Shown: in pieces, positions 28,452 to 37,031 of the stretch | Layout: each line of letters opens with the position of its first letter | How positions within the stretch are numbered: the stretch's first letter is position 1 | From: Cellulomonas sp. P24 | GTDB lineage: Bacteria > Actinomycetota > Actinomycetes > Actinomycetales > Cellulomonadaceae | Reading direction: 5' to 3' | DNA length: 64,000 nt | Assembly: GCF_024704385.1 (NCBI RefSeq) | Contig: NZ_JAJDFX010000002.1 | Location: forward strand, 1,612,001 to 1,676,000 | Program-made: the position numbers and the translations under genes | The notes under the pieces: generated by a model | Database searches by the model: none | Told to the model about the DNA's origin: nothing | Seen by the model: the letters and a program-made list of their open reading frames with translations, nothing else

Positions 28452-28796
28452 CGCCCTGATCTCAGCGGTGGGCTCGGCCTCGACCTCAGCGGTGGGCTCG
28501 GCCTCGGGGTCGGGCTCGGCGGCGTCGACGATCGCGTCCTCGACGGCCGCGTCCTCCTCGACGTTCGCCGGGAACCGGTGGCCGGCGGCCCGCGCCTCGG
28601 CACGTGCCTGCACCTGCTCGGCGATCCGCAGCGCCGCACGGTCGCGGGGACCGGCCAGCAGGACGTAGGACAACGCCCACGCCAGGAACGCCGCGAGCAG
28701 GATCGACAGCCACGAGCCGAAGCCCAGGGACCAGAGCAGCCAGACGCAGAGCCCGAAGAGTCCCAGGCGGAGCAGCGAGTAGATCACGATCGGCAC
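28317..28796 (-). CDS. DUF4229 domain membrane protein
   Basis: This 159-residue protein begins (GTG, reading VPIVIYSLLRLGLF) with two closely spaced TM helices and then VLLAGPRDRAALRIAEQVQAR, the pattern of DUF4229 proteins often found beside menA in actinobacteria. Function is unknown. The rest is acidic and Ala/Glu-rich, with an octapeptide repeated twice (EPTAEVEA, EPTAEIRA). The last 45 codons run antisense through the 3' end of menA. An upstream TACGCT lies six bases before the GTG, so the mRNA is probably leaderless. Confidence 0.8.
   Translation of the reverse strand: MPIVIYSLLRLGLFGLCVWLLWSLGFGSWLSILLAAFLAWALSYVLLAGPRDRAALRIAEQVQARAEARAAGHRFPANVEEDAAVEDAIVDAAEPDPEAEPTAEVEAEPTAEIRASEREAETEERTVGELEHAGEPEDLDQQAAVRPGDDGGAEQDDRR
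28461..28508 (-). repeat. 24-bp tandem repeat inside the DUF4229 gene
   Basis: Two in-frame copies of a 24-base unit beginning CTCAGCGGTGGGCTCGGCCT (plus strand) encode the repeated acidic octapeptide of the tail. It is a candidate for length variation. Confidence 0.7.
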
Positions 28797-28844
28797 GGAG
28801 CCAGCGTACGTCGAGCCCCGGTGACCGATGCGTACGCTGTGACG

Positions 28845-29258
28845 ATGAAGAACCTCGGTGCGCTCCTGCTGATCGGGCTCGTCGTGTACTCGGTCGTGGA
28901 CGTCCTGAGCAGCGACGAGCACGAGCGGATCGGACTGCCCCGGTGGGCGTGGGTCGTGCTCCTGCTCCTCGTCCCGCTGGCCGGGTCGATCGTCTGGATC
29001 GTCGTGAGCCGGACCCAGCGCGCGAGGCATCAAGACGATGGCCAGGGCGGCCGAGTGCTGCCGTCAGCCCCGGTGGCCCCTGACGACGACCCCGAGTTCC
29101 TCTGGAAGCTCGAGCAGCAGCGACGTGAGGCGGAACGGACGCAGCACCGTGGTCTTCTCGACCAGGAGGGCGGCGACCGCGGCACCGACGAGACCGGCAA
29201 CCGCGAGACCGGGAACCGGGAGGCGGGGCCCGACGCCGGCGACCGACCGCGCAGCTGA
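28845..29258 (+). CDS. PLDc_N domain membrane protein
   Basis: This 137-residue protein begins MKNLGALLLIGLVVYSVVDVL, then DEHERIGLPRWAWVVLLLLVPLAGSIVWIVVSR. That is the two-helix PLDc_N module found at the N-terminus of cardiolipin synthases and, as here, alone in small actinobacterial proteins. A hydrophilic tail follows (DDDPEFLWKLEQQRREAE and Gly/Asn/Arg repeats). The role is unknown. It is divergent from the DUF4229 gene by 48 bases. Its ATG is preceded by TACGCT at a six-base spacing, so both genes look leaderless. Confidence 0.8.
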   Translation: MKNLGALLLIGLVVYSVVDVLSSDEHERIGLPRWAWVVLLLLVPLAGSIVWIVVSRTQRARHQDDGQGGRVLPSAPVAPDDDPEFLWKLEQQRREAERTQHRGLLDQEGGDRGTDETGNRETGNREAGPDAGDRPRS

Positions 29259-29349
29259 ACCGGTCACGATCCGCGCCCGGCCGCGGCCGGTCACGGCCCC
29301 GAGCGCTGCCCCGCCGGTTGGCCGGTCAGAGCCCGGAGCGACCCGTCGG

Positions 29350-30382
29350 TCAGATCCCCGAGTAGGAGTGCCGTCCCGTCACGAACAGGTTGATGACCGT
29401 GAAGTTCGCGATCACCGCGGTGAAACCGACGAGGACGAAGTACGCCGCCCGGCTGCCCGCCCAGCCGCGGGTGGTCCGAGCGTGCAGGTACGCGGCGTAG
29501 ACGACCCAGACGACGAACGTGCCGATCTCCTTGGGGTCCCAGCCCCAGTACCGACCCCAGGCGTGCTCGGCCCAGATCGAACCGGCGATCAACGTGAACG
29601 TCCACAGGACGAAGCCGATCGCGTTGAGCCGGAAGGACAGCGCCTCGAGCGACCGCGAGTCGGGGACGGTGTCGATCCAGCCCCAGCGGCGCCCGGCGAG
29701 CCGCGTGGAGCCGGCCTCACGCCGGGCGCGCATGAGCTGGAGGACGCTCGTCGCGGCGGCGACGGCGAAGATGCCCGAGGACGTGATCGCCACGCCGACG
29801 TGGATGATCAGCCAGTAGCTCTGCAGCGCGGGCTGCACGCCCTCCGCCCGGATGTAGAAGACGTTGACGCCGAGGAACAGGGCGAGGGCGGCGGCACCGG
29901 TCACGAGCACCCCGAGGAACGGGATCTGGTTGCGTCGCTGCACGAGGACGAGCACGGCGATCGCCATCGTCGAGCCGACGAGGGTGAACTCGTACATGTT
30001 GGCCGTCGGCCAGCGCCCGGCGGCGATCCCCCGGAGCACGACTGCCACGACGCCGAAGAGCAGCCCGAGGTACGTCATCGACCGCGCGATCCCGGCAGCC
30101 CGGCGGCCGGTGGCCGGCACGACGACCGCGCCGTCGGGCGTCGAACCGGTGCCGCTCCCCGCTGCGGGGGGCGCCACCGACGGGGCGTTCGAGCACGGCG
30201 GTGCGTCCGACGCCGACGGCGATCGGTGCCGCCGCCGGGGTGACGGCGGCCACGGCCGTCTTCGCCGCGCGTGGCCTGGCCTCCGCGATGCGCGCCAGCA
30301 CGGTCGTGTAGGCCACCAGTGCGATCGTGTACGTCAGGCCGGCGGCCCAGACGAGCAGCGTGCTCAGCTCACCCACGTTCAT
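29350..30382 (-). CDS. ccsB: Cytochrome c biogenesis protein CcsB (frameshifted)
   Basis: CcsB (ResC) forms with ResB the System II heme exporter and cytochrome c synthetase. The C-terminal 275 residues are intact, with the WGWDPKE heme-handling motif and six or more TM helices. The first ~65 residues (MNVGELSTLLVWAAGLTYTI...), with the expected first TM helix, lie in another frame starting at ATG 30382. The two parts join if one base is removed near the G6 run at 30166-30171. The total length of 1033 bases is one more than a multiple of three, and the repaired protein would have 343 residues. The ATG overlaps the repaired resB stop (ATGA). It is either a sequencing error or an inactivated gene. 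Confidence 0.85.
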
Positions 30383-32272
30383 CGGTCTTCCTCCGGGTGC
30401 TCGTTCTCGTGCGCGGTGCGTGCGTTGCGCACCGCGTCCGCGTCGTCGCCCACCGCGACGTCGCGTGTCGTGTCGTCCTCGGCGATCCCCAGGCCCTTGC
30501 CCACCACGGTGAGGACCCGGTCGAGCTCCGGCTGCAGGCCGATGTCGTCCCCCTCGCGCCAGCGCCGCAGCGGTCACCACTGTACGACCCTCTCCGGCGG
30601 CGCTGGCGCGGAGCCAGATGCGACGACGGGGCGTGAACAGCGACGTGGCGAGCCCGGCCAGTGCGAGCAGCGCGAACACCAGGACCTCTGCGAGCGCGGG
30701 GTCGTACCGCAGGTCGAGCGCCACGTAGCGCGGCAGCGCCTTGAACGTCAGCGTGCCGAGCCCGTTCGGCAGGTCGACCGTCTCGCCGGGCTGCACCTTG
30801 AGCGACACCGCCTGCCCGTCGGCGCCCATGACCTGCTTGAGGTGGCTCGTGTCGAGCTTGTAGACGTTCTGGGGCACGCCGGTGTCGAGCCCGAGGTTCC
30901 CGGTCCAGACCGTCAGCACGAGGAGCGGGTTGGCCGGCTGGGGCGCGACGGACTGCCACACGCCGTCGGTGTCCTGCTGCGCCGTCGGCAGCAGTGCGGC
31001 ACGGAACCCGATCTGGTCGCCGCTCGTCACGTCGGGGACCTTGATCACGCCGAGCGAGGTGTAGACCGCGTTCTGCGGCAGGAACGGCACGGGTCCGGAG
31101 AAGGCCACGTTGCCGGCGGAGTCGCGGACGACCACGTCGGGCGCGTACCCGTTGCCCTGGAGGTAGATGTTCGCACCCGCGACGTTGAGCGGGTGGTTGA
31201 CCTTGATCTGCTGGGCGCTCGCCGAGCCGTCGGGCTGCGTGACGGTGACGTCCGCGGTGAAGTCCCGCGGCTGCAGGCTGGTCGGGGAGAACCGGGCCGA
31301 GAACGAGTCGAGGCGCAGGGTGAACGGCACCAGGCTCGACGGGTTGAAGGCGGTACCGCGCTCGAACGTGTCGTAGTCGACCACCGCGTTGGCGAACCCG
31401 TGCCCCTGCACCACGAGCGCCTGCCCGCGGTAGTGCAGCATCTGGCCGACGGCGATCGCGATGAGCAGCCCGATGAGCGACAGGTGGAAGACGAGGTTGC
31501 CGGTCTCCCGCAGGTAGCCGCGCTCCGCGGAGACGGTGGCGTCGCCGCCGTCGACGGCGACGTCGACGCGGAACCGGGGCAGCAGGCGCCAGGGGCCCCT
31601 CAGCGCAGCGGCCGCGGCCTCGGCGACCTGCTGCGGCGTCGCCGTGGTCGTCAGCCCACCCTGCGCGGGGAACCGGTCGAAGCGGCGCGGCACCCGCGGC
31701 GGGCGTGCCCGCAGCGCCGCGAGGTGGACCCGGGTGCGGGGCACGATGCACGCGATGAGCGAGACGAACAGCAGCAGGTAGATCGCCGAGAACCAGACCG
31801 AGCTGTACACGTCGAACAGCTGGAGGCGTTCGAGCCACGGACCGAGCGCCGGGTGGTCCGTCAGGTAGGTGGCGACCTTCGCGGGGTCCTGCGCGTGCTG
31901 CGGGAAGATCGTCCCCGGCACGGAGGCGACCGCGAGCAGCATGAGCAGCATCAACGCCACCCGCATGCTGCTGAGCTGACGCCAGATCCACCGCAACCAG
32001 CCGACGACGCCGATCCGGGGCACCTGGACGTCCTGCGTCGCGTCCGGGTCCGGGGACGCGAGGTCGTCCGCGGCGTCCCGTGCCGCGACGTGCGGCGCAC
32101 CCGCGCCGCTGCCCGCGGCGTCGGTGGACTCGAGGCCACCGTCGGGACCGGCGCCAGGAGCCGGCGATGACGCGGCGACGCCGGGATCGGCGCCCGCAGC
32201 CGCCTCCTGGGTCTGGTCGCCGATGCCGGTCGTGAACGCGTCCTCGAGCCCGTCCGGCCGGTAGCCGCTCAT
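30379..32272 (-). CDS. resB: Cytochrome c biogenesis protein ResB (frameshifted near the C-terminus)
   Basis: ResB is the partner of CcsB in System II cytochrome c maturation. From ATG 32272 (MSGYRPDGLEDAF; RBS GAGGGGAG) there is a ~95-residue disordered start, then TM helices (SSMRVALMLLMLLAVASVPG; WFSAIYLLLFVSLIACIVP; LVFHLSLIGLLIAIAVG), a large extracytoplasmic domain and a last TM near residue 550. After VVTAAALARG the frame shifts at the five-C run 30549-30553. With one base removed the protein continues DDIGLQPELDRVL and ends EHPEEDR with a TGA overlapping ccsB, giving 630 residues. As written, the ResB frame instead runs on into the CcsB N-terminus. Confidence 0.85.
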
Positions 32273-32382
32273 CGCACTCCCCTCGATCGTGTCGTCATCA
32301 TCGCCTGCCCACCCGTGACACCACCGCACACCCTGCCGTCCGGACCTGTGCGTCCCGGCCGGCGGGCAGGTGCCGGTACCGG

Positions 32383-33255
32383 TCACACCACCGGGACGAA
32401 ACCACTCTGACCTGTGACGATGCTCTGGAGCCAGTGGGCCCAGCTCCCCCAGAGACCGGTCACGAGCGCGACTCCGAGGATGACCAGCATCACACCGCCG
32501 GCACGCATCACCGCGAGCCGGTGGCGCCGCAGGAACCCGAGCACCCGCGCGCTGCGCTCGAAGCCGAGCGCGATCGCGACGAAGGGGAGCCCGAGCCCCA
32601 CGCAGAACGCGACGGAGAGAAGCGCTCCTCGGCCGGCCGATCCGCCGTCGAGGGACAGCGCGGTGATCGCCGTGAGCGTCGGGCCGATGCACGGCGCCCA
32701 GCCGAGCCCGAACACCAGGCCGAGGAGCGGTGCACCCCAGATGCCCGCGCGAGGGCTGACGTGGACCCGGCGGTCCTGCTGCAGGAACGGCACGAACCCC
32801 ATGAACGCGACGCCCATCAGGATCACGACGACGCCCAGCACCCGGCTGATCGGGTCCTGCCACTCCTTGAGCAGACCACCGAGCGAACCGGCGAGCGCCC
32901 CGAAGACCACGAACACCAGCGAGAAGCCTGCGACGAACAGCGCGACGCCGGCGAGCAGGCGCCGACGTCCCGGGCGGGCACGGTCGACGGCACCACCGCC
33001 GAGCGGACGGGTACCGACGGTCGCCCCGGACATCCCCCCGAGGTACCCCAGGTAGCCGGGGACCAGCGGGAGCACGCACGGCGACGCGAACGAGACGAGG
33101 CCGGCGAGGAGGGCGACCGGCACGGCGAGCAGGAGCGACCCGGAGAACGCGGTGCTCGCGAAGCTCGACCCGAGGTCACCCCAGAAGTCTCCGGGAAGGA
33201 CGAGGCCCGGCAGCGGGGACGACAAGGCGTAGGCCACGCCGGAACCGACGATCAT
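32383..33255 (-). CDS. ccdA: Cytochrome c biogenesis protein CcdA (thiol-disulfide transporter)
   Basis: This 290-residue polytopic protein moves reducing equivalents across the membrane to the extracytoplasmic thioredoxin TlpA/ResA, so that apocytochrome cysteines stay reduced. The two redox cysteines are in SFASPCVLPLVPGYLGYL and GLGWAPCIGPTLTAI. Six to eight TM helices are visible. The start ATG (MIVGSGVAYAL) overlaps the tlpA stop as ATGA. The gene is intact, unlike resB and ccsB downstream. Confidence 0.93.
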   Translation of the reverse strand: MIVGSGVAYALSSPLPGLVLPGDFWGDLGSSFASTAFSGSLLLAVPVALLAGLVSFASPCVLPLVPGYLGYLGGMSGATVGTRPLGGGAVDRARPGRRRLLAGVALFVAGFSLVFVVFGALAGSLGGLLKEWQDPISRVLGVVVILMGVAFMGFVPFLQQDRRVHVSPRAGIWGAPLLGLVFGLGWAPCIGPTLTAITALSLDGGSAGRGALLSVAFCVGLGLPFVAIALGFERSARVLGFLRRHRLAVMRAGGVMLVILGVALVTGLWGSWAHWLQSIVTGQSGFVPVV

Positions 33256-33899
33256 GGGGTCGCGCTCGCCCCGGGCGACTCGGCGAGGGCACCGTCGACC
33301 AGCACCTTGAGGGTGCTCTCGTCCGCCTGACCGAGCACGCGAGCGGCGACGCGCCCCTGGCGGTCGAGCACGACGGTCGTGGGGACGGCCTGGATGGGCA
33401 CCGAGCCCTGCAGGGCGGCGACCGCCCGGCCGTCCGTGTCCTGGATGCTCGGGTACGGCACGGAGAACGTGCGCTGGAAGGCCTGTGCGGCTCCGGCGTC
33501 GTCGACCCCGTTGATGCCGATCCAGTGCACACCGGCCGCGGACTCCTGGTTCGCGAGGCGCACCAGTCCCGGGGCCTCGGCACGGCACGGCGGGCACCCC
33601 GCGTACCAGTTGTTGATGACGACGACGTCGCCTCGCCACTGGGCGATGTCGACGGCCGCGCCCTCGAAGTCCGTCCCCTTCAGGTCCACCGGTGCGCCCC
33701 GGTCGGCCACAGCCCAGGTCTTCACGCTGCCGTCGCCGGACTGGTAGTTCTGGCCGATGACGTCGCTCGGATGCGCTGTCGGCGAGGCGATCGGCCCGGA
33801 CTCCGAGCACGCGGCGACCGATCCCACGAGGGCGGCCGCGAGCGCGGCTGCGACACCGACGCGCGCCAGCGGGATCCGGATCATCCGTGCGCGCCTCAT
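33252..33899 (-). CDS. TlpA/ResA-like thiol-disulfide oxidoreductase lipoprotein
   Basis: This 215-residue protein has a signal sequence with lipobox VAAC (C31) and a thioredoxin fold whose active site is WYAGCPPC (C102, C105). The cis-proline loop is in AVPTTVVLD. It would reduce the CxxCH motif of apocytochromes, taking electrons from CcdA. I chose ATG at 33899 (MRRARMIRIPL), which overlaps the phosphatase stop as ATGA; a second ATG five codons later is possible. It is similar to ResA, but the name TlpA is safer. Confidence 0.9.
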   Translation of the reverse strand: MRRARMIRIPLARVGVAAALAAALVGSVAACSESGPIASPTAHPSDVIGQNYQSGDGSVKTWAVADRGAPVDLKGTDFEGAAVDIAQWRGDVVVINNWYAGCPPCRAEAPGLVRLANQESAAGVHWIGINGVDDAGAAQAFQRTFSVPYPSIQDTDGRAVAALQGSVPIQAVPTTVVLDRQGRVAARVLGQADESTLKVLVDGALAESPGASATP

Positions 33900-34549
33900 G
33901 CGCCGGCCACCGTGGCCGCGCCCGGCAGCAGCTCCGCGGCCGGCTCGCTGTACCGCACCTGGACGAGGCGGTCGCCGTCGAAGTCCAGCGAGGTCATCGA
34001 CGCGAGCGAGCACTCGCGACGCCGGGGGTCGTGCCAGAGCCTGCGGTGCTCGACCGAGAGCCGGGTGACCCAGATCGGGAGCTGGTGGCTCACCAGCACC
34101 GCCTCGTGACCGTCCGCGAGCTCGCGTGCGGCGTCCACTGCGGCCAGGACGCGGTCGGCCTGCTCGCGGTAGGGCTCGCCCCAGGACGGGCGGAAGGGGT
34201 TGACGAGGTGGCGCCAGTGCTGCGGGTGCCGGAGCGAGCCGTCACCGACGCCGAAGGTCAGCCCCTGGAAGTAGTTGGCGGCCTCGATCAGGCGGTCGTC
34301 GGACCGGACCGCCAGGCCGAACGCCTCCGCGATGGGGGCGGCGGTCTGCTGGGCACGCTCGAGCGGCGACGCGACGACGACGGTGACGTCGGCGCGGTTG
34401 CGGTCGGCGCCGGCGAGGTGCTCGGCGACCTTCCGGGCCATCGCCTGGCCACGATCGGAGAGCCGGTAGCCCGGTAGCCGGCCGTAGAGCACGCCTTCAG
34501 GGTTGTGGACCTCGCCATGACGGATGAGGTGGACGGTGGTCGCAGCCAT
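33896..34549 (-). CDS. Histidine phosphatase family protein
   Basis: This 217-residue phosphoglycerate-mutase-like phosphatase has the phosphohistidine motif LIRHGEVHN (residues 8-16), SPLERAQQTA, and the second histidine in VLVSHQLPIW. Its substrate cannot be told from sequence. It is the first gene of the operon with tlpA-ccdA-resB-ccsB, with an ATGA overlap to tlpA. This is a common actinobacterial arrangement, but its link with cytochrome c maturation is unproven. There is no clear ribosome site before the ATG. Confidence 0.88.
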   Translation of the reverse strand: MAATTVHLIRHGEVHNPEGVLYGRLPGYRLSDRGQAMARKVAEHLAGADRNRADVTVVVASPLERAQQTAAPIAEAFGLAVRSDDRLIEAANYFQGLTFGVGDGSLRHPQHWRHLVNPFRPSWGEPYREQADRVLAAVDAARELADGHEAVLVSHQLPIWVTRLSVEHRRLWHDPRRRECSLASMTSLDFDGDRLVQVRYSEPAAELLPGAATVAGA

Positions 34550-34588
34550 GCCTCAAGTCTCGCAAACGTCGAGGGGTGCTCGGCGCCG

Positions 34589-35086
34589 TCAGCGTCCGAG
34601 TGCCGCCGCGACGGCCGCCATGGCCTCTCCGAGGGTGCGGAACTGGTCGTCGTCGAGCACGTCGACGAGGCTCTCGCGCACCTGCGCGACGTGCCCCGGT
34701 GCGGCCGCCTCGAGCCGCGCGAAGCCGACGTCGGTGAGGCGGCAGTTCACGCCGCGACCGTCGGCGCTGCAGGTCTGCCGCTCGACGAGGCCGCGCTTCT
34801 CCATCCTCGCGACCGTGTGGGTGACCCGGCTGCGGGAGTGCGCGAGAGAGTCGGCGAGCACGGACATGCGCATGGTGCGGTCCTCGGCCTCCGAGAGCCG
34901 CACCAGCACCTCATACTCGGCGAGCGACAGACCGGACTCCGCCTCGAGCTGGCGCCCGAGCGCCTCGGACAGGCGCGCGGTGCCCTCGAGGTAGGCCCGC
35001 CAGCACCTCTGCTGCTCGGGGGTCAGCCAGCGGACCTGATCCACCCCGGTCACTTCGCGGTCCTCGGTCACGGCGTGCGGGGTCAT
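34589..35086 (-). CDS. MarR family transcriptional regulator
   Basis: This 165-residue winged-helix protein contains ESGLSLAEYEVLVRLSEAED, the recognition helix region LADSLAHSRSRVTHTVARMEKRGLV and the wing RQTCSADGRGVNCRLTDVG. The cysteines in this wing (TCSADGRGVNC) could be redox-active, but that is inference. The start is ATG at 35086 with GAGGAACCG just upstream. It is divergent from yceI, and two palindromic sites lie in between, so it probably controls itself and yceI. Confidence 0.88.
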   Translation of the reverse strand: MTPHAVTEDREVTGVDQVRWLTPEQQRCWRAYLEGTARLSEALGRQLEAESGLSLAEYEVLVRLSEAEDRTMRMSVLADSLAHSRSRVTHTVARMEKRGLVERQTCSADGRGVNCRLTDVGFARLEAAAPGHVAQVRESLVDVLDDDQFRTLGEAMAAVAAALGR

Positions 35087-35141
35087 CGGTTCCTCTTCGT
35101 CTCCTCGGTCGGCGCCCAGGTGGCGTCGGGCGGCCTCACAC

Positions 35142-35168
35142 GATCCGTCCATCTTGGTGGACGGATCG
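35142..35168. promoter_or_regulatory. Inverted repeat in the marR leader region
   Basis: Perfect 11-bp arms starting CGATCCGTCCA (35141-35151 and 35158-35168) flank a six-base spacer. They lie 55-80 bases upstream of marR. This could be an operator, or an RNA hairpin in the marR leader. Confidence 0.5.
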
Positions 35169-35190
35169 GCTTGCGCGACGCACCTTAGTG

Positions 35191-35228
35191 TAGTAGAAAT
35201 ATCAACTATCCGGTGGTTGAGTCTTCAA
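35191..35228 (+). promoter_or_regulatory. Candidate MarR operators and yceI promoter
   Basis: This short AT-rich patch holds TAGTAGAAATATCAACTA (35191-35208), an 18-bp palindrome matching at 7 of 9 half-site positions, and TTGAGTCTTCAA (35217-35228). Both have the TTGA/TCAA core common in MarR-family sites. A possible promoter TTGCGC-N17-TAGAAA ends inside the first site, so binding would block yceI transcription. Confidence 0.5.
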
Positions 35229-35287
35229 GTATACGCCCGGGACTCGACCCACCGCCCGCATCGCACCCACGACCCGAGGAGAACGCC

Positions 35288-35851
35288 ATGACCACCCTGA
35301 CCACCACCGAGCTCCCTGCCGGCCTCACCTCCGGCACCTGGAACATCGACCCGTCCCACACCGAGGCAGGCTTCACCGTCCGCCACGCCGGCATCTCGAA
35401 GGTCCGCGGCTCCGTCGCGGTCACCTCCGGCGCGATCACGGTCGGCGCGACGCTTCCCGAGTCCACCGTCTCCGTGACCCTCGACCCGGCCACGATCAGC
35501 ACCGGCGACGCCGGCCGCGACGGCCACCTGAAGAGCGGCGACTTCTTCGAGGTCGAGACCTACCCGACCTGGACGTTCACGTCGACCGCCGTGCGCGTCG
35601 AGGGCAGCGCGCTCGTCGTCGTCGGCGACCTCACGATCCACGGCGTGACGCAGTCCGTCGAGCTGACGACCGAGTTCAACGGCACCGCGACCGACCCGTT
35701 CGGCAACCTGCGCGCCGGCTTCTCGGCCGAGACCGAGATCTCCCGCAAGGAGTTCGGCCTGACCTGGAACGCCGCGCTCGAGGCCGGTGGCGTCCTCGTC
35801 GCGGACAAGGTCAAGATCGTGATCGACGGCTCCGCGATCAAGGCGGCCTGA
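35288..35851 (+). CDS. YceI family protein
   Basis: This 187-residue lipocalin-like beta-barrel protein has the family start SGTWNIDPSHTEAGFTVRHAG and FNGTATDPFGNLRAGFSAETEI, ending VKIVIDGSAIKAA. YceI proteins bind isoprenoid lipids or quinone-like molecules. No signal peptide is seen, so it is probably cytoplasmic. The start ATG has GAGGAG seven bases before it. It is paired divergently with a MarR regulator, a common association. Whether it binds a menaquinone precursor in this organism is speculation. Confidence 0.9.
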   Translation: MTTLTTTELPAGLTSGTWNIDPSHTEAGFTVRHAGISKVRGSVAVTSGAITVGATLPESTVSVTLDPATISTGDAGRDGHLKSGDFFEVETYPTWTFTSTAVRVEGSALVVVGDLTIHGVTQSVELTTEFNGTATDPFGNLRAGFSAETEISRKEFGLTWNAALEAGGVLVADKVKIVIDGSAIKAA

Positions 35852-35866
35852 CCCCCGCAGCGCCCA

Positions 35867-35907
35867 CGACAGGGCCCGGACGGTCAGTGACCGTCCGGGC
35901 CCTGTCG
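35867..35907. terminator. Bidirectional terminator between yceI and rex
   Basis: Perfect 20-bp arms (starting CGACAGGGCCCGG) are separated by one base, equivalent to an 18-bp stem with a 5-base loop. It lies 16 bases after the yceI stop and 18 bases from the rex stop, so it serves both converging genes. Confidence 0.9.
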
Positions 35908-35924
35908 CGTCCCGGCCTCACGAG

Positions 35925-36596
35925 TCATGCGTCGGGCAGCTGCCGTCGGCGCCCGTGGAACGCGAGGATCTGCAGCTCCGCCCCCACGTCGACCGTGCGC
36001 AGGTCCACCCCGTCCGGGACCACGAGGTCCCGCGACGAGAACGACAGCACTCCCCCGACCCCGGCCCGCACGACCAGGTCGCAGACCCGTTGCGCCGCCG
36101 ACGTCGGGACGGCCAGGACCGCGATCGTCGCACCGAGCGTGCCCACCAGGTCGTCGAGGTCGTCCAGGTGCCGGACGGTCATCCCCGCGACCTGGGTGCC
36201 GACCACCGCCGGGTCGACGTCGACGAGGGCCACGACCGTGAACCCGCGGTCACCGAAGCCCGCGTAGTTCGCGAGGGCGTGACCCAGGTTGCCGATGCCG
36301 ACGATCACGACGCGCTGCCGGCTCGTCACCCCGAGCGCCGCCGCGATCCGCCCGCGCAGGTGCGTGACGTCGTAGCCGACCCCACGCCGGCCGTGCGACC
36401 CGAGGAACGACAGGTCCTTGCGGAGCTGCGCGGATCCGACACCGGCCACCACGGCCAACGTCGCCGAGGAGGTCGTGACCACGCCCTGCGCGTCGAGCCC
36501 GTCCAGCGCGCGCAGGTACCGCGGGAGGCGGTCGACCGTGGCACGCGGCAACGGCCGTGCGATCTCCACCCGGGCGCTGTGCACCGGTGCGCTCAT
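35925..36596 (-). CDS. rex: Redox-sensing transcriptional repressor Rex
   Basis: This 223-residue repressor responds to the NADH/NAD+ ratio. It has an N-terminal winged helix (PRATVDRLPRYLRALDGLD... VGSAQLRKDLSFLG) and a Rossmann domain with VVIVGIGNLGHALANYAGF (GxGxxG) and the C-terminal domain-swap helix. When NADH is low it represses respiratory genes. A matching operator lies before the quinone reductase-nuo cluster. The start ATG has AAGGGGGTCGAG upstream. It lies 93 bases downstream of a glutaredoxin-like gene on the same strand. The classic actinobacterial partner hemA is not in the window. Confidence 0.95.
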   Translation of the reverse strand: MSAPVHSARVEIARPLPRATVDRLPRYLRALDGLDAQGVVTTSSATLAVVAGVGSAQLRKDLSFLGSHGRRGVGYDVTHLRGRIAAALGVTSRQRVVIVGIGNLGHALANYAGFGDRGFTVVALVDVDPAVVGTQVAGMTVRHLDDLDDLVGTLGATIAVLAVPTSAAQRVCDLVVRAGVGGVLSFSSRDLVVPDGVDLRTVDVGAELQILAFHGRRRQLPDA

Positions 36597-36689
36597 CTCG
36601 ACCCCCTTGTCGTGGCGCCTGAGACGCCCACCACCCACCCGTCGATGTCGGTCGCCCGACGCCGGCCACCCGATGTCAGGCGCCCGATT

Positions 36690-36995
36690 TCAGGCGCCCG
36701 GCCCGCCCGCCGCGAGGGCCCGCCGCACCCGGTCGGCGTCGAGCCTCCAGTAGCCGCGCCGGACGCCGTCGACGACCACCACCGGAACCAGGTCCGCGTA
36801 CTCCTCCGCGAGCGCCCGACCGGCGGGGCCGGTCTCCCGGATCGCGTCGATGTCGATCGTGACCCAGTCGGTGGTGCTCTCCTCGCAGACCGACCGGACC
36901 ACCTCGACCGCGGCCTCGCACAGGTGGCAGCCGTCGCGGACGTACAGGACGACGCGACTGTCCGCCTGCGGGCTCCGGGTCTCACTCGTCGGCAC
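36690..36995 (-). CDS. Glutaredoxin-like (DUF836) thiol protein
   Basis: This 101-residue thioredoxin-fold protein has the CxxC motif in VVLYVRDGCHLCEAA near residues 14-28, then DIDAIRETGP and VPVVVVDG with the cis-proline loop, as in the DUF836/glutaredoxin group. It is probably a cytoplasmic thiol-disulfide carrier. I chose GTG at 36995 (reading VPTSETRSPQ) because TACTCT lies six bases upstream (leaderless type). It precedes rex and is divergent from the HAD gene by 36 bases. The Grx-rex pair is common in actinobacteria. Confidence 0.85.
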   Translation of the reverse strand: MPTSETRSPQADSRVVLYVRDGCHLCEAAVEVVRSVCEESTTDWVTIDIDAIRETGPAGRALAEEYADLVPVVVVDGVRRGYWRLDADRVRRALAAGGPGA

Positions 36996-37031
36996 ACGGC
37001 AAGAGTACGCAGCCTCGATACAGTGGACCGT

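Noticed and set aside
29717-33079. A single 1120-codon open frame spanning ccdA, resB and the start of ccsB
   Set aside because: Only the stretch 32272 to ~30550 reads as ResB. The upstream part is ccdA out of phase, and the fusion to the CcsB start results from the frameshift in resB.
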